In this document: one piece after another, positions 33,284-44,192 of the stretch
How the letters are laid out: the number at the start of each line of letters is the position of its first letter
How positions within the stretch are numbered: the stretch's first letter is position 1
Assembly (NCBI RefSeq): GCF_009690625.1
Contig: NZ_CP033878.1
Coordinates: 1,116,001 to 1,180,000 of the forward strand
Source of the DNA: Halorhabdus sp. CBA1104
GTDB taxonomy: Archaea > Halobacteriota > Halobacteria > Halobacteriales > Haloarculaceae
DNA length: 64,000 nucleotides
Direction of reading: 5' to 3'
Notes under the pieces: model-generated
The model's database searches: none
Told to the model about the DNA's origin: nothing
What the model saw: only the letters and a program-made list of their open reading frames with translations
Program-made: the position numbers and the translations under genes

Positions 33284-33759
33284 GCCTCAGAGAGCCCATC
33301 GCCTCGGACCACCAGCTCGCTCGCCTCTTACAGATCGGCGTCGTCTTACAGGAAGTCATCGAAGCCAGGTCGAGCAAGCATATCGAGTCGAACGACGACC
33401 TCGATGGAGAACTGCACGGGCTCCTCGAAGACGCGATCGAGCAGGCGAATGCCCATCGGCAACGCTTGGAGACACTGATCGGCGATCTCGACGCAGACAG
33501 TGTGGCTTACGAGGACATCGAACCACTGGTCGAAGCCCAGTATCAGGCCGACCAAGACTTCGACGATATCGTGTACGACCAGCTCTGTAACGCCGAAACG
33601 GCCTACAAGTTCTTCGACGACCTCCTCGATGCACTCGCCGAAAGCGAGGCGACCGTTGGGATCGATAGCGACGACCTGGGACGGACGCTCGAGGACCTAC
33701 GCGAGGCCGAAGCCCGGGGCGTCGAGGCAGTAACGGACGTCATGGAGGAACGAGCATGA
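33280..33759 (+). CDS. Ferritin-like domain protein
   Basis: The 159-residue acidic, all-helical protein (RLLQIGVVLQEVIEARSSKHIES..., LHGLLEDAIEQANAHRQRLETLIGDL..., FDDIVYDQLCNAETAYKFFDDLLDAL) has the helix pattern of ferritin-like four-helix bundles. Glu/His pairs such as EVIEARSSKH and EQANAHRQ could bind metal. Iron storage or oxidation is inferred, not shown. It begins with GTG behind GGAGG and is followed by a 17-codon ORF and the SirR regulator, all overlapping by 4 nt. Confidence 0.75.
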   Translation: MSLREPIASDHQLARLLQIGVVLQEVIEARSSKHIESNDDLDGELHGLLEDAIEQANAHRQRLETLIGDLDADSVAYEDIEPLVEAQYQADQDFDDIVYDQLCNAETAYKFFDDLLDALAESEATVGIDSDDLGRTLEDLREAEARGVEAVTDVMEERA

Positions 33760-33809
33760 ACACTGGGGCAGCCACGATCGGAAACACGAGACGGAGGGGA
33801 GCGACGTGA
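33756..33809 (+). CDS. 17-codon linker ORF between ferritin-like and SirR genes
   Basis: The ORF (MNTGAATIGNTRRRGAT) starts within ATGA of the ferritin-like stop and ends within GTGA of the SirR start. It contains a GGAGGGGA ribosome-binding sequence just before the SirR GTG. The two exact 4-nt overlaps suggest a translational relay. Alternatively the peptide is a by-product of a short spacer. No family is recognised. Confidence 0.4.
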   Translation: MNTGAATIGNTRRRGAT

Positions 33810-34237
33810 ACACTGCAGACCAATATCTCAAGGCCATCTACCTCGTCCAACAACAGACAGACGAACCGGCCTCGACCGGCCGGATCGCGGATCGACTGGG
33901 TGTGAGTCCAGCCAGCGCCAACGAAATGGTCGGCAAACTCGAGGACCGCGGGCTGGCCGATCACGAGAAGTACAACGGCGTAACGTTGACTGACGAGGGC
34001 ATCATCCAGGCCAGAGACGCGCTCGAGACGTATTGTATCATCGAACGGTTCCTCTTTCAGGTTCTCGAAGTCGAAGAATTCCGGACCGAAGCCCGGCAAC
34101 TAGAGAGCGTCATCGACGAGACGGTCGCCGAACGCCTCGATACGATCGTCGAACGCAAATCGGAGTGTCCGGACTGCTTCGACGCCGAAAACGACGTCTG
34201 TGAGTGCTTGGACGTCGCGACGGGAGCCTCAGATTGA
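33806..34237 (+). CDS. SirR/DtxR-family metal-dependent transcription regulator
   Basis: The 143-residue protein has the DtxR winged helix at residues 1-65 (NTADQYLKAIYLVQQQTDEPASTGRIADRLGVSPASANEMVGKLEDRGLADHEKYNGVTLTDEG). A shortened helical metal-binding/dimer domain follows, ending in a cysteine-rich tail CPDC...CEC. Relatives control iron and manganese homeostasis. Its co-transcription with a ferritin-like gene, next to sufCBD, supports an iron role. The GTG start gives the canonical N-terminus. Confidence 0.92.
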   Translation: MNTADQYLKAIYLVQQQTDEPASTGRIADRLGVSPASANEMVGKLEDRGLADHEKYNGVTLTDEGIIQARDALETYCIIERFLFQVLEVEEFRTEARQLESVIDETVAERLDTIVERKSECPDCFDAENDVCECLDVATGASD

Positions 34238-34258
34238 GCGGCTCCGATCTGGTAGATG

Positions 34259-34744
34259 TTATCGGCGAAGCAGCGACTGGAGTCGATCGAAGATACTCTC
34301 GTCGTCGCCGAGTTTGAGGTAGTAAGCGTCGCCACCGTCCTCGTAATAGCCGTCGATGCGACGGACGATTTCGAAACCGATGTGCTGGTAGAACTGCATC
34401 GCTTCGCGGTTGGTCGTCCGGGCGTGACAGGAGACGTTCCGGTAGTCTTCGACGACCCGGGCGACGAGGCGCTGCCCGAGGCCCTGGCCACGGTAGTCCG
34501 GATCGACTGCCAAAAAGAGCATGTAGCCGTCTCGACGGACCGCCGCGAATCCGAGCAGCGTCGAGCGCCGCCCGCCATCATAGTAGACGTAAACGGTCGA
34601 TCGGCGATAGGCGTTTTCGAAGAATCGACGTCGCTGGCGGAGAACGCCATCTGCCTCACGGATGCGTTCTTTGAGCTGCCACGCGGCCTCGACGAAATCG
34701 TCGTCGCCACGTTCGACGCACGTTGACTCGACGGTGACGCTCAC
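34259..34744 (-). CDS. GNAT-family N-acetyltransferase (RimI-like)
   Basis: The 161-residue protein has the GNAT core: VYVYYDGGRRSTLLGFAAVRRDGYMLFLAVDPDYRGQGLGQRLVARVVEDY. It contains the acetyl-CoA loop Q/R-x-x-G-x-G/A as YRGQGLGQRL. This is followed by ARTTNREAMQFYQHIGFEIVRRIDGYYEDGGDAYYLKL, typical of RimI/Naa10-like enzymes that acetylate protein N-termini. The GTG start is supported by a TATA-like box centred 28 nt upstream; the open frame extends further but is not acetyltransferase-like. Confidence 0.9.
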   Translation of the reverse strand: MSVTVESTCVERGDDDFVEAAWQLKERIREADGVLRQRRRFFENAYRRSTVYVYYDGGRRSTLLGFAAVRRDGYMLFLAVDPDYRGQGLGQRLVARVVEDYRNVSCHARTTNREAMQFYQHIGFEIVRRIDGYYEDGGDAYYLKLGDDESIFDRLQSLLRR

Positions 34745-34767
34745 TATCGACCATAGTACGTTCCAGC

Positions 34768-34777
34768 CTATAATTCC
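34768..34777 (-). promoter_or_regulatory. TATA box of the GNAT gene
   Basis: The minus-strand GAATTATAGG is centred 28 nt before the GTG at 34744. Confidence 0.5.
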
Positions 34778-34852
34778 ACCGCCCGACGGAGGATTTGCCG
34801 GGCAGTGGATCGTCCCACAATGCTTTCGGGAGTGCCGCCAAACAGTGTCTGT

Positions 34853-35623
34853 ATGTCGTTGTCCGATCGATCCCGGGATCGCGCCACCGAGCTGCGCGAG
34901 CGCATCAAACAGTCGCTGTTTACCGGACTTACGATCACTGTGCCGCTGTTGATCACGCTGGTCGTGCTCAGTCTCGTCGCCGGGTTCGTCTTCGGCCAAC
35001 TGGATCCACTGGTCGGGGTGCTCGAAGACATCGCGGGCGAAGAGAACGGAACGCCCCGGATCCTCCTGGAGCTACTGGCGATCGTCCTCATCTTATTCGT
35101 GATCTTTCTGATCGGATTTGCCGCCGAGAGCCGGCAAGGAGACGGCCATCTCGAAGCCCGGTTCGACCGAGCAATGGGGAACATTCCCGGCGTCGGAACC
35201 GTCTATCGGACGTTCGACGAGATGAGCGAGATGGTCATGGATGCCGATACGGCCAGTTTCAAGGAAGTGAAACTCGTCGAGTTCCCGACGCCGAACTCCT
35301 ATGCGTTGGGATTCGTCACTGCGGAGACGCCAACTCGCTTCGAAGAACGGATCGACGACGGCGAGATGCTGACCCTGTACGTGCCGATGTCGCCGAACCC
35401 CGTCATGGGTGGCTACGTCATCTATGTCCCGAAAGACCGCTGTGTGGACGTCGATATGAGCGTCGAAGCAGGGATCAAGTCGATTATGACCAGCGGCGTC
35501 TCGATCGGTGAGGGAACGACAGCCGAGGAGATCGAAACCGTGCTCCCCGACGCCGAGGATTTCCCCGTCGACTTGCCGATGACCGACGAAGACGACGACT
35601 CGACGACGGGTGACAGCCAGTGA
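34853..35623 (+). CDS. DUF502-family membrane protein
   Basis: The 256-residue protein has two transmembrane helices, at about residues 25-50 and 70-92. A soluble domain with the DUF502 hallmark VPGVGTVYRTFDEM-like segment (IPGVGTVYRTFDEM) and MGGYVIYVPKD follows. The C-terminus is acidic. The function of the family is unknown; in plants a relative supports chloroplast/vesicle structure. ATG 34853 (MSLSDRSRDRATEL) is chosen over an ATG 16 codons upstream because the latter adds an unusual Cys/Pro segment. Its stop overlaps the archease start by 4 nt (GTGA). Confidence 0.85.
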   Translation: MSLSDRSRDRATELRERIKQSLFTGLTITVPLLITLVVLSLVAGFVFGQLDPLVGVLEDIAGEENGTPRILLELLAIVLILFVIFLIGFAAESRQGDGHLEARFDRAMGNIPGVGTVYRTFDEMSEMVMDADTASFKEVKLVEFPTPNSYALGFVTAETPTRFEERIDDGEMLTLYVPMSPNPVMGGYVIYVPKDRCVDVDMSVEAGIKSIMTSGVSIGEGTTAEEIETVLPDAEDFPVDLPMTDEDDDSTTGDSQ

Positions 35624-36030
35624 GCTTCGAACTGCGAGAGCACACGGCAGACGTGGCTGTCGAGGCGACGGGAGAGACACTCGGAGACGCATTTGCAGCG
35701 ACAGCCGACGGCATGGCTGCAGCGATGTGTGAGACGGTCCCGACAACTGGCGACCGGTTTCGTTGTACCGTCACTGCCGAAAGTCGGGATGCACTCCTGT
35801 TCGATTATCTCGACGAGCTCATCTACCAGCGAGACGTGCGGGGTGTCTTACCAGTCGATAATCGCGCGACTGTCAGCCAGTCTGCAGGCGAATGGCAGCT
35901 CGATGGCAGTACACGCGGTGTCCCCCTTGCCTCGATCACGGCCCGTGAGGTCAAGGCGGTGACGTATTCAGAGATGGTCGTCGAAGAAGTCCCGGAGGGC
36001 TGGTACACGTACGTCGTCGTCGACGTCTGA
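35620..36030 (+). CDS. Archease, activator of the RNA ligase RtcB
   Basis: The 136-residue protein begins with the archease signature FELREHTADVAVEATGETLGDAF and has RFRCTVTAESRDALLFDYLDELIY and a C-terminal ITAREVKAVTYSEMVVEE. Archease speeds guanylylation of RtcB so that it can ligate tRNA exons repeatedly. The GTG start overlaps the DUF502 stop (GTGA). rtcB is 2.4 kb downstream on the same strand, beyond katG. Confidence 0.94.
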   Translation: MSFELREHTADVAVEATGETLGDAFAATADGMAAAMCETVPTTGDRFRCTVTAESRDALLFDYLDELIYQRDVRGVLPVDNRATVSQSAGEWQLDGSTRGVPLASITAREVKAVTYSEMVVEEVPEGWYTYVVVDV

Positions 36031-36127
36031 GCGACGCCGAATCGAACCCAAGACGTCGAAACACCGGCCCTCAGCGGAGCAGCGTTTCCGGAGAGTGGCG
36101 ACTCGGCTACTGTCTGTAGTTGTCTGA

Positions 36128-38353
<2,226 letters not shown>

Positions 38354-38424
38354 TCGTCGAACCGCGTGCGGACGTCGTCTCGCAGTTCGAACCTTACTTT
38401 GTCTCCGGGTGCGAAGTGTCGGGT

Positions 38425-41349
38425 ATGACTACCTACGATGCCGGCGAGTTCACCTTAGAGAAAGTCCGGGAGTACGTCTGGGAGATTCCCCAGGAGGGCG
38501 ACATGCGTGTCCCGGCGCGTGTGCTCGCCAGCGAGGACCTCCTCGATGAAATCAGCGATGACCGTTCGCTCAAACAGCTGCAGCAGACGGCCCACCTCCC
38601 AGGAATTCAGGAGTATGCCTTGGCGATGCCGGACGCACACCAGGGCTATGGCTTCCCCGTCGGCGGTGTCGCTGGCATCGATGCCGAAAACGGGGTGATT
38701 TCGCCCGGAGCAGTTGGTTACGACATCAACTGCTTGCCGGGCTCGACAGACGTCCGGCTGTCGTTCGGGCGGCGAATACAACTGGAAGACCTTCGGGAAC
38801 GCTTCGAGGACGAGCGAGCGATCGTCGCCGGAAACGAACTGACGGACTCGCCGATTCGGCTGTTCACGGAGTCCGGCACGAAACCGGTATACCGCGTGGA
38901 AACGACGGAGGGGCGTTCGATCGAGGCAACGGATGACCATCCGTTTCTAACGCCGGACGGGATGGTCGAACTCGGAGATCTTGAATCCGGGGACGAAACG
39001 ATCGTCCAGCCGTTTCGGGGGCTGGAACACGAGGAACCCGAAGCGTTCACAATCCTCACCGAAGACGATTTCGCTGACACAAATCCGCAGTTGACGCGAG
39101 TGCTGAAGGATCGGGACTTGCTGCCGCTTCGATCGACCGACGAGGAACTGAACCATCTCCTGAAGATCATCGGATTCCACCTCGGCGACGGATCGCTCGG
39201 GGGAGAGGGTCAACTGTGGTTCTACGGCGAGCCGGAGGATCTCGAATCGATCCGCGAGGACGTCAGGGCGATCGGTTTCAAACCGTCGAAAGTCTACTCG
39301 CGGGATCGCCAGCACGAAATCGACGGATCGTCATTCGAGGCAACCGAGCACAGTTTCAAGACGACGTCGAAAGCACTCAGACGATTGCTCATTGAACTCG
39401 GCCTTCCAAACGGGTCGAAGATTTCGTCCGGGTTCTCGACGCCGTGGTATCTCGATCGCTTGACCGACTGGCAACGCGCGCTGTTCTACAGCGCGTTCTT
39501 CGGTGCGGAGATGAACGCGCCGACCGCCCAACACGACAAGAACCTCTACTGTCCGAAAGTCTCCCAGAACAGGACGGTCGAGACGGCTGAGGCAGGTCGA
39601 GCGTTCTTCGAAGACATGGCGGCGTTCCTCGCCGATGTTGGGATCGAAACGAACGAAATCGAATCGTTCGAGACGGATTCGAACCGCGATCACGACACGA
39701 TCCGGCTACGTCTGGGAATCAAAAACGACTCCAAGAACCTGATCCGTTTTTTCTCGACCGTGGGATATCGGTACAACCTGGACAAACAGCGACGGGCGAT
39801 CAAGGCTATCGAATATCTCGAACGAAAGGAGCGCGAGATCGAGCGACGGGAACGGACCGCCAGTGAGGTGCGAGCCCGAGCCGATGGTGGAGGGCCTGTC
39901 CGAGAGCTAAAAGACGAGTACGACATCAACGACCGATTCATCGAGCGGAGCGTTTGGAGCGGTCGCGAAGGCCGACCGCGACCGGGCGAGCGGTTCCCCG
40001 ACTTCGAAGACTTCGTTGAGGACTTCGAGGTTCGGGAAAACTTGACCGTCACGACAACCATCGAATCGATCGAACATGCCGGCGAGAAACCGGTCTACGA
40101 CATCGGTGTCGAACACGACGCTCACAACTTCCTCGCAGACGGGTTTGTCGTGTCGAACTGCGGAGTGAGAATGTTGAAAACGAATCTCACCTACAGCGAC
40201 GTTCAGGGTCGCGAGGAGGCACTCGTCGACGCACTGTTCGAGGCGATTCCGACCGGTCTCGGCGGCGGCGGCGTCGTCCAGACTGACGTCGACACGCTCG
40301 AAGCAGTGCTCGAACGCGGCGTCGACTGGGCACTGCAAGAGGGTTACGCCGTCGAAGGCGATCTGGCCCACTGTGAAGACGAGGGGGTCCGTCCGGAGGC
40401 AGACGCCGAGGCGGTTTCGAAGAAGGCCAAAGACAGGGGGCGACAACAACTCGGGAGTCTGGGCAGCGGGAACCACTTCCTCGAAGTCCAGCGCGTCACG
40501 GACGTCTACCGTGCAGATGTCGCCGAGAGCTTCGGACTCGAAGACGACCAGATCGTAGTACTGATCCACTGTGGCTCGCGGGGACTGGGCCACCAGATCT
40601 GTACCGACTACCTGCGAGAGATCGAACAGACCCACCAGGGCTTGCTAGAGCAACTGCCGAACAAGGAACTCGCGGCCGCCCCCGCCGGGAGTCACCTCGC
40701 CGAGGAGTACTACGCCGCGATGAACGCGGCGATCAACTTCGCGTGGGTCAACCGCCAGCTCATCATGCATCGGACGCGGGAGGTCTTTGCGGATGTCTTC
40801 GATCGGGACTGGCGAGACATGGAGATGGAATTACTGTACGACGTCGCCCACAACATCGCCAAAAAGGAGACCCACAGCGTCGACAGGGGCGACCCAGAAA
40901 ACAGCGGTGGCGCCGTCGAAAGCACAGAGCGTGAGCTGTTCGTCCACCGCAAGGGGGCGACACGGGCGTTCCCGGCCGGCCATCCCGAAGTGCCGGCCGC
41001 GTATCGCGACGTCGGTCAGCCGATCATCATTCCGGGAAGCATGGGATCGGGAAGTTACGTCCTCCGTGGTGGCCAGAATTCCATGGAGGAGACGTTCGGC
41101 TCGACAGCTCACGGAGCGGGCCGGCTGATGTCCCGGACGGAAGCGAAAGACACCTACTGGGGCGAAGACGTCCAAGACGAGCTACAGGACCACCAGCAGA
41201 TCTACGTCAGAGCCCAGAGCGGTGCGACCGTCGCCGAAGAGGCCCCAGGCGTCTACAAGGATGTCGACGGGGTGGTTCGGATCTCGGACGAACTCGGCAT
41301 CGGGGATCGGGTCGCCCGAACGTTCCCGGTCTGTAACATTAAGGGCTGA
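38425..41349 (+). CDS. rtcB: tRNA-splicing RNA ligase RtcB with intein
   Basis: The 974-residue precursor contains a 476-residue intein and yields a ligase of 498 residues. RtcB joins 2',3'-cyclic phosphate and 5'-OH ends using GTP and Mn2+, as in archaeal tRNA splicing. Visible residues include metal-binding Cys in GYDIN/CGVRML, Asn-His in LGSGNHFLEVQ, VLIHCGSRGLGHQ, YDVAHNIAKKE, and guanylylated His in STAHGAGRLMSR. The intein sits directly before the metal-binding Cys, so only spliced protein can work. ATG 38425 (MTTYDAGEFTLEKVREYVWEIP) is the family start. Confidence 0.97.
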   Translation: MTTYDAGEFTLEKVREYVWEIPQEGDMRVPARVLASEDLLDEISDDRSLKQLQQTAHLPGIQEYALAMPDAHQGYGFPVGGVAGIDAENGVISPGAVGYDINCLPGSTDVRLSFGRRIQLEDLRERFEDERAIVAGNELTDSPIRLFTESGTKPVYRVETTEGRSIEATDDHPFLTPDGMVELGDLESGDETIVQPFRGLEHEEPEAFTILTEDDFADTNPQLTRVLKDRDLLPLRSTDEELNHLLKIIGFHLGDGSLGGEGQLWFYGEPEDLESIREDVRAIGFKPSKVYSRDRQHEIDGSSFEATEHSFKTTSKALRRLLIELGLPNGSKISSGFSTPWYLDRLTDWQRALFYSAFFGAEMNAPTAQHDKNLYCPKVSQNRTVETAEAGRAFFEDMAAFLADVGIETNEIESFETDSNRDHDTIRLRLGIKNDSKNLIRFFSTVGYRYNLDKQRRAIKAIEYLERKEREIERRERTASEVRARADGGGPVRELKDEYDINDRFIERSVWSGREGRPRPGERFPDFEDFVEDFEVRENLTVTTTIESIEHAGEKPVYDIGVEHDAHNFLADGFVVSNCGVRMLKTNLTYSDVQGREEALVDALFEAIPTGLGGGGVVQTDVDTLEAVLERGVDWALQEGYAVEGDLAHCEDEGVRPEADAEAVSKKAKDRGRQQLGSLGSGNHFLEVQRVTDVYRADVAESFGLEDDQIVVLIHCGSRGLGHQICTDYLREIEQTHQGLLEQLPNKELAAAPAGSHLAEEYYAAMNAAINFAWVNRQLIMHRTREVFADVFDRDWRDMEMELLYDVAHNIAKKETHSVDRGDPENSGGAVESTERELFVHRKGATRAFPAGHPEVPAAYRDVGQPIIIPGSMGSGSYVLRGGQNSMEETFGSTAHGAGRLMSRTEAKDTYWGEDVQDELQDHQQIYVRAQSGATVAEEAPGVYKDVDGVVRISDELGIGDRVARTFPVCNIKG
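38731..40158 (+). mobile_element. RtcB intein (476 aa) with LAGLIDADG endonuclease
   Basis: The intein covers residues 103-578. It begins with Cys (CLPGSTDVRLSFG), has block B EATDDHPFLT and endonuclease-like motifs LLKIIGFHLGDGS and LFYSAFFGAEM. It ends HNFLADGFVVSN before Cys. Removing it restores GYDINCGVRML. The penultimate residue is Ser rather than His. The first endonuclease motif keeps its Asp; the second has Glu in a less typical context, so cutting activity is uncertain. Confidence 0.95.
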
Positions 41350-41356
41350 GCTGTCG

Positions 41357-41800
41357 TCACACACCGTCTGTGCCCGTCCAACGGTCCAGTTCCGCGGTTC
41401 CGTTCGCCGAGGCGTTCCACCAGACGATACTGAGCTGATCGCTCTGCTGGATCGGCGCGCCGTAGGCCCCGCCCTCGGCGACCTGGACGATGTCGCCTTC
41501 TTCGATCAGTCTCGAGTCCTCCCATCCGGCGAGGGCCGCCCACGTTACGTTCCCCTCTTGACCGTCGACGTAGACGTCTCCGGCCGGAAGGGCGTCGCCC
41601 TCTTCGTGTGTCACGATCAACGCACTGGTCTGCTCGACGTACCGGAACGTGAAGTTAGCATTGGGACCACTGGAATCGCTGGGCGCGAGCAAAAGGACGT
41701 TCAGACCGATCCCGACAACGAGTAACAAGGCCATCCCGACGAGCGTGACGACGGCCAGCATCTCGGATATCGCACGGTCATCGGATTCGGGCGCGCCCAT
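41357..41800 (-). CDS. Type IV pilin-like secreted protein
   Basis: The 147-residue protein has the class III signal: a charged leader ending DDRA, then ISEMLAVVTLVGMALLLVVG, matching PibD cleavage after Ala10. The exposed domain is beta-rich and acidic, with N-glycosylation sequons (NFT, NVT, NAS, NGT). It probably forms a minor pilin or surface protein. It is convergent with rtcB (7-nt gap) and divergent from the MscS gene. A TATA-like box is centred 26 nt upstream. Confidence 0.88.
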   Translation of the reverse strand: MGAPESDDRAISEMLAVVTLVGMALLLVVGIGLNVLLLAPSDSSGPNANFTFRYVEQTSALIVTHEEGDALPAGDVYVDGQEGNVTWAALAGWEDSRLIEEGDIVQVAEGGAYGAPIQQSDQLSIVWWNASANGTAELDRWTGTDGV

Positions 41801-41821
41801 GCGAGTCGATTTGGCTGCGTC

Positions 41822-41831
41822 ACTAAAAGAT
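41822..41831 (-). promoter_or_regulatory. TATA-like box of the 41.8-kb pilin gene
   Basis: The minus-strand ATCTTTTAGT is centred 26 nt before the ATG at 41800. Confidence 0.45.
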
Positions 41832-41946
41832 CACACGCCCTATCACCCCCCGAGATGGGACAATCGAATCACAGACGAGACGGGACTGACTGGAGTTGCG
41901 GTGGGCGGTCACAACCCTTTTTTCTACCGGGAGTGTCCCTGCTTGC

Positions 41947-42972
41947 ATGCAATCGCCCGTCGTTGCCCCCTCGTCGGTTTTTGCGACGCCACCCACCGAG
42001 GGGTCGGGCGTGACACGCGCCGCTGAAGTGGTACCGACCTGGGTCCCGAGCTGGGCGATCGATCTCGTCGCCGTGGTAGTCGTGTTGGTTGGTGCCTGGC
42101 TCCTTTCTCGGGGGCTGGTGACCCTTTTTGGCCGACGCATTGCCAGACACTTTCGCCGACCGAGCCTCACCCGGACGTTTCTCAGCGGGATTCGAGCCGG
42201 TGTGTCTGTCCTCGCGTTGCTGGTGATCCTGCGAATCTTTGGCTTGAAACTGGGTGATATTGCGCTCTCAGTGACCGTCTTCTCGGCCGTGGTCGGTGTC
42301 GTCCTCGCACCGATCGTCGGCAGCGTCATCAGCGGGATCTTCTTGCTGGCCGACCAGCCCTACGAAATCGGCGATATGGTGGAACTCGCCGATACGAATC
42401 GCCGAGGGTTCGTCGAAGATATTACGCTCCGGTACACGAAGATTTTCACGCTCGATAATACGTTTTTGGTCATCCCGAACGGAGCCATCCGCGACCGCGA
42501 CGTCGTGAACTATTCGGCCGAGGACCCACGAACCCGACAGTCAATCGATATCGTCGTCACCTACGAAGGAGATCTCGACACCGCCCGGGATCGCTTCGAA
42601 CGAGCGGCCCGCTCCGTCGACGGCGTTATCGGTGGCGGACCAGATATTCGCGTCGGCGCCGCCCGATACCCGGCCGGGCCGACCTGTTATATCAACGAGT
42701 TCGGCGATCACGGGATTACATTGACCCTGCGATTCTGGATCAAGGAACCGTACAAACTCTTGGCGACGCGATCACGCGTCCAGACGGCGATCTGGGAGAC
42801 ACTCGAAGACATCGACGTCGAGATCGCCTACCCACACTCCCATCTCGTCTTCGACGAAACTAGCGGCGAGTTACCGGTCCGGCAAGAGAGACACAGCGAA
42901 CGTCGAGCCGACACAGAATCGATGCGACCCGATACGAACCGAGAGTCACCGGCTGACTCGTCGTCAGACTAA
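41947..42972 (+). CDS. MscS-type mechanosensitive channel
   Basis: The 341-residue protein has three transmembrane helices (about residues 30-55, 75-95 and 100-130). The MscS pore and beta domain follow: VVGVVLAPIVGSVISGIFLLADQPYEIGDMVEL and LDNTFLVIPNGAIRDRDVVNYS. A C-terminal alpha/beta domain precedes a hydrophilic tail. It should open under membrane tension to release solutes on hypo-osmotic shock, relevant for a halophile. ATG 41947 is chosen; an upstream in-frame ATG at 41896 overlaps the promoter region. Confidence 0.92.
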   Translation: MQSPVVAPSSVFATPPTEGSGVTRAAEVVPTWVPSWAIDLVAVVVVLVGAWLLSRGLVTLFGRRIARHFRRPSLTRTFLSGIRAGVSVLALLVILRIFGLKLGDIALSVTVFSAVVGVVLAPIVGSVISGIFLLADQPYEIGDMVELADTNRRGFVEDITLRYTKIFTLDNTFLVIPNGAIRDRDVVNYSAEDPRTRQSIDIVVTYEGDLDTARDRFERAARSVDGVIGGGPDIRVGAARYPAGPTCYINEFGDHGITLTLRFWIKEPYKLLATRSRVQTAIWETLEDIDVEIAYPHSHLVFDETSGELPVRQERHSERRADTESMRPDTNRESPADSSSD

Positions 42973-43373
42973 TCGACCGAGGCCGTGACGACACGACAAT
43001 CTAGTTCCCCGTCGAGATAGGTGGCGATATCCGGATCGTCGGCGAGTCGGCGAACCATCTCCCGCCAGCGGCTGACTTGTTTCCGACCGATAACGACGAC
43101 GTCAGCATCCATAGCCGCCACTTCTTCGAGGATCGTCTCCTCGACGAGCAAGCCCGACCGGACGACGTACCGCGTCTTTGGCAGCTTCCCGAAGGTCTCT
43201 TCCACCGCAGACTTGAGTTCCGGTCGCGCTATGTGACCGTTGGTCTGGTGGAGGTTGACGTGTAATACGGCCAGGTCAGCATCTTCCTCGTGGGCGACTT
43301 CGATTGCCCGTGAAAGTGTCGCCCGGGAGTGATCGGAGAGAGGATAGCGAACAGGAGCCAGGACGGTCGACAT
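42969..43373 (-). CDS. UspA-family universal stress protein
   Basis: The 134-residue protein has the Usp alpha/beta fold: STVLAPVRYPLSDHSRATLSRAIEVAHEEDADLAVLHVNL, and VVRSGLLVEETILEEVAAMDADVVVIGRKQVSRWREM. The terminal G-x2-G-x9-G-(S/T) ATP loop is degenerate (VVIGRKQVSRWREMVRRLADDP), so it may not bind ATP. The end of MscS overlaps its stop by 4 nt on the opposite strand. The start MSTVLAPV is preferred to an ATG seven codons upstream. Confidence 0.85.
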   Translation of the reverse strand: MSTVLAPVRYPLSDHSRATLSRAIEVAHEEDADLAVLHVNLHQTNGHIARPELKSAVEETFGKLPKTRYVVRSGLLVEETILEEVAAMDADVVVIGRKQVSRWREMVRRLADDPDIATYLDGELDCRVVTASVD

Positions 43374-43517
43374 CACCGGGAGGTAGTTCGTCACCGATCC
43401 TCAACGTTTCGCTTCCCGGAGTAGAGTCAGCTGTCTCGGAATTCGGTCGTGAGCTGTCCCAGCGTACAGACAATCCAGCAGGGCCGAGCACCTGGCGGTA
43501 TCGTAGCCGAGCGAAAG

Positions 43518-43527
43518 CCATAACCCC
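43518..43527 (+). promoter_or_regulatory. TATA-like box of the DUF2150 gene
   Basis: CCATAACCCC is centred about 26 nt before the ATG at 43548. Confidence 0.4.
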
Positions 43528-43547
43528 GGAGGCACGAACGGAGTGGT

Positions 43548-44129
43548 ATGAGCGCACCACCGGGAGAATACTACACAGAGGAACGCTGGAAAAACTGGAT
43601 CGAACGAATCGAAGCCGAAAGTATCGATCCCGAAGAAGAAGATTCGGCCCGTCTGTTGTTGAACCTCCAGGACGATGCCGCGATCGCCGTCGCCAAGATC
43701 GTCACCGATTACGAGGACGGCGAACTCGACACCGAGACGGCCCTGGAAGAAATCGGGTCCGTCCGCGACATCGTGCTCAAAGAAGTCGAGATGGACGACG
43801 AGGAGAAACTGATGGTCGTCGACGGCGTCCAGACGTCGCTGGTCTGTGTCTTCTATGCAGCCGAGGAGTATGTCGCCGGTGATGTCGCCGAAGCATCGAT
43901 CGACGATCTCATCGAGGCAGCGGGCGACGCCGAAGCGAGCGAAGATATGGACGCCGCGCTCGGCTACTGTGTCCAGGCCGGGACGCGAATCTTCGCTGAC
44001 GAAGACGAATTGTCGATGGATGTCGTCGACGAACTCGAATTCGGACTCGTCGCCGAGTGGGTCAACGGCCTCGACAGCCTCCAGACGGCACTGAGCGATC
44101 CGGAAGTCGTCGAAGAAGACGAAGACTGA
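43548..44129 (+). CDS. DUF2150-family protein
   Basis: The 193-residue protein is very acidic and helical and begins MSAPPGEYYTEERWKNWIERIEAES, the conserved start of DUF2150, a haloarchaeal/euryarchaeal family of unknown function. No membrane helix or catalytic motif is seen. It precedes two large pilin-like genes by 63 nt but these have their own TATA box, so co-regulation is uncertain. Confidence 0.82.
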   Translation: MSAPPGEYYTEERWKNWIERIEAESIDPEEEDSARLLLNLQDDAAIAVAKIVTDYEDGELDTETALEEIGSVRDIVLKEVEMDDEEKLMVVDGVQTSLVCVFYAAEEYVAGDVAEASIDDLIEAAGDAEASEDMDAALGYCVQAGTRIFADEDELSMDVVDELEFGLVAEWVNGLDSLQTALSDPEVVEEDED

Positions 44130-44161
44130 TCGTCGGACGCCGTCCGGCAAGCGGCACACAC

Positions 44162-44171
44162 ATTTTTATCG
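44162..44171 (+). promoter_or_regulatory. TATA box of the pilin-like pair
   Basis: ATTTTTATCG is centred 27 nt before the ATG at 44193. Confidence 0.5.
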
Positions 44172-44192
44172 ACGACGACGAAAGGTCACTTA

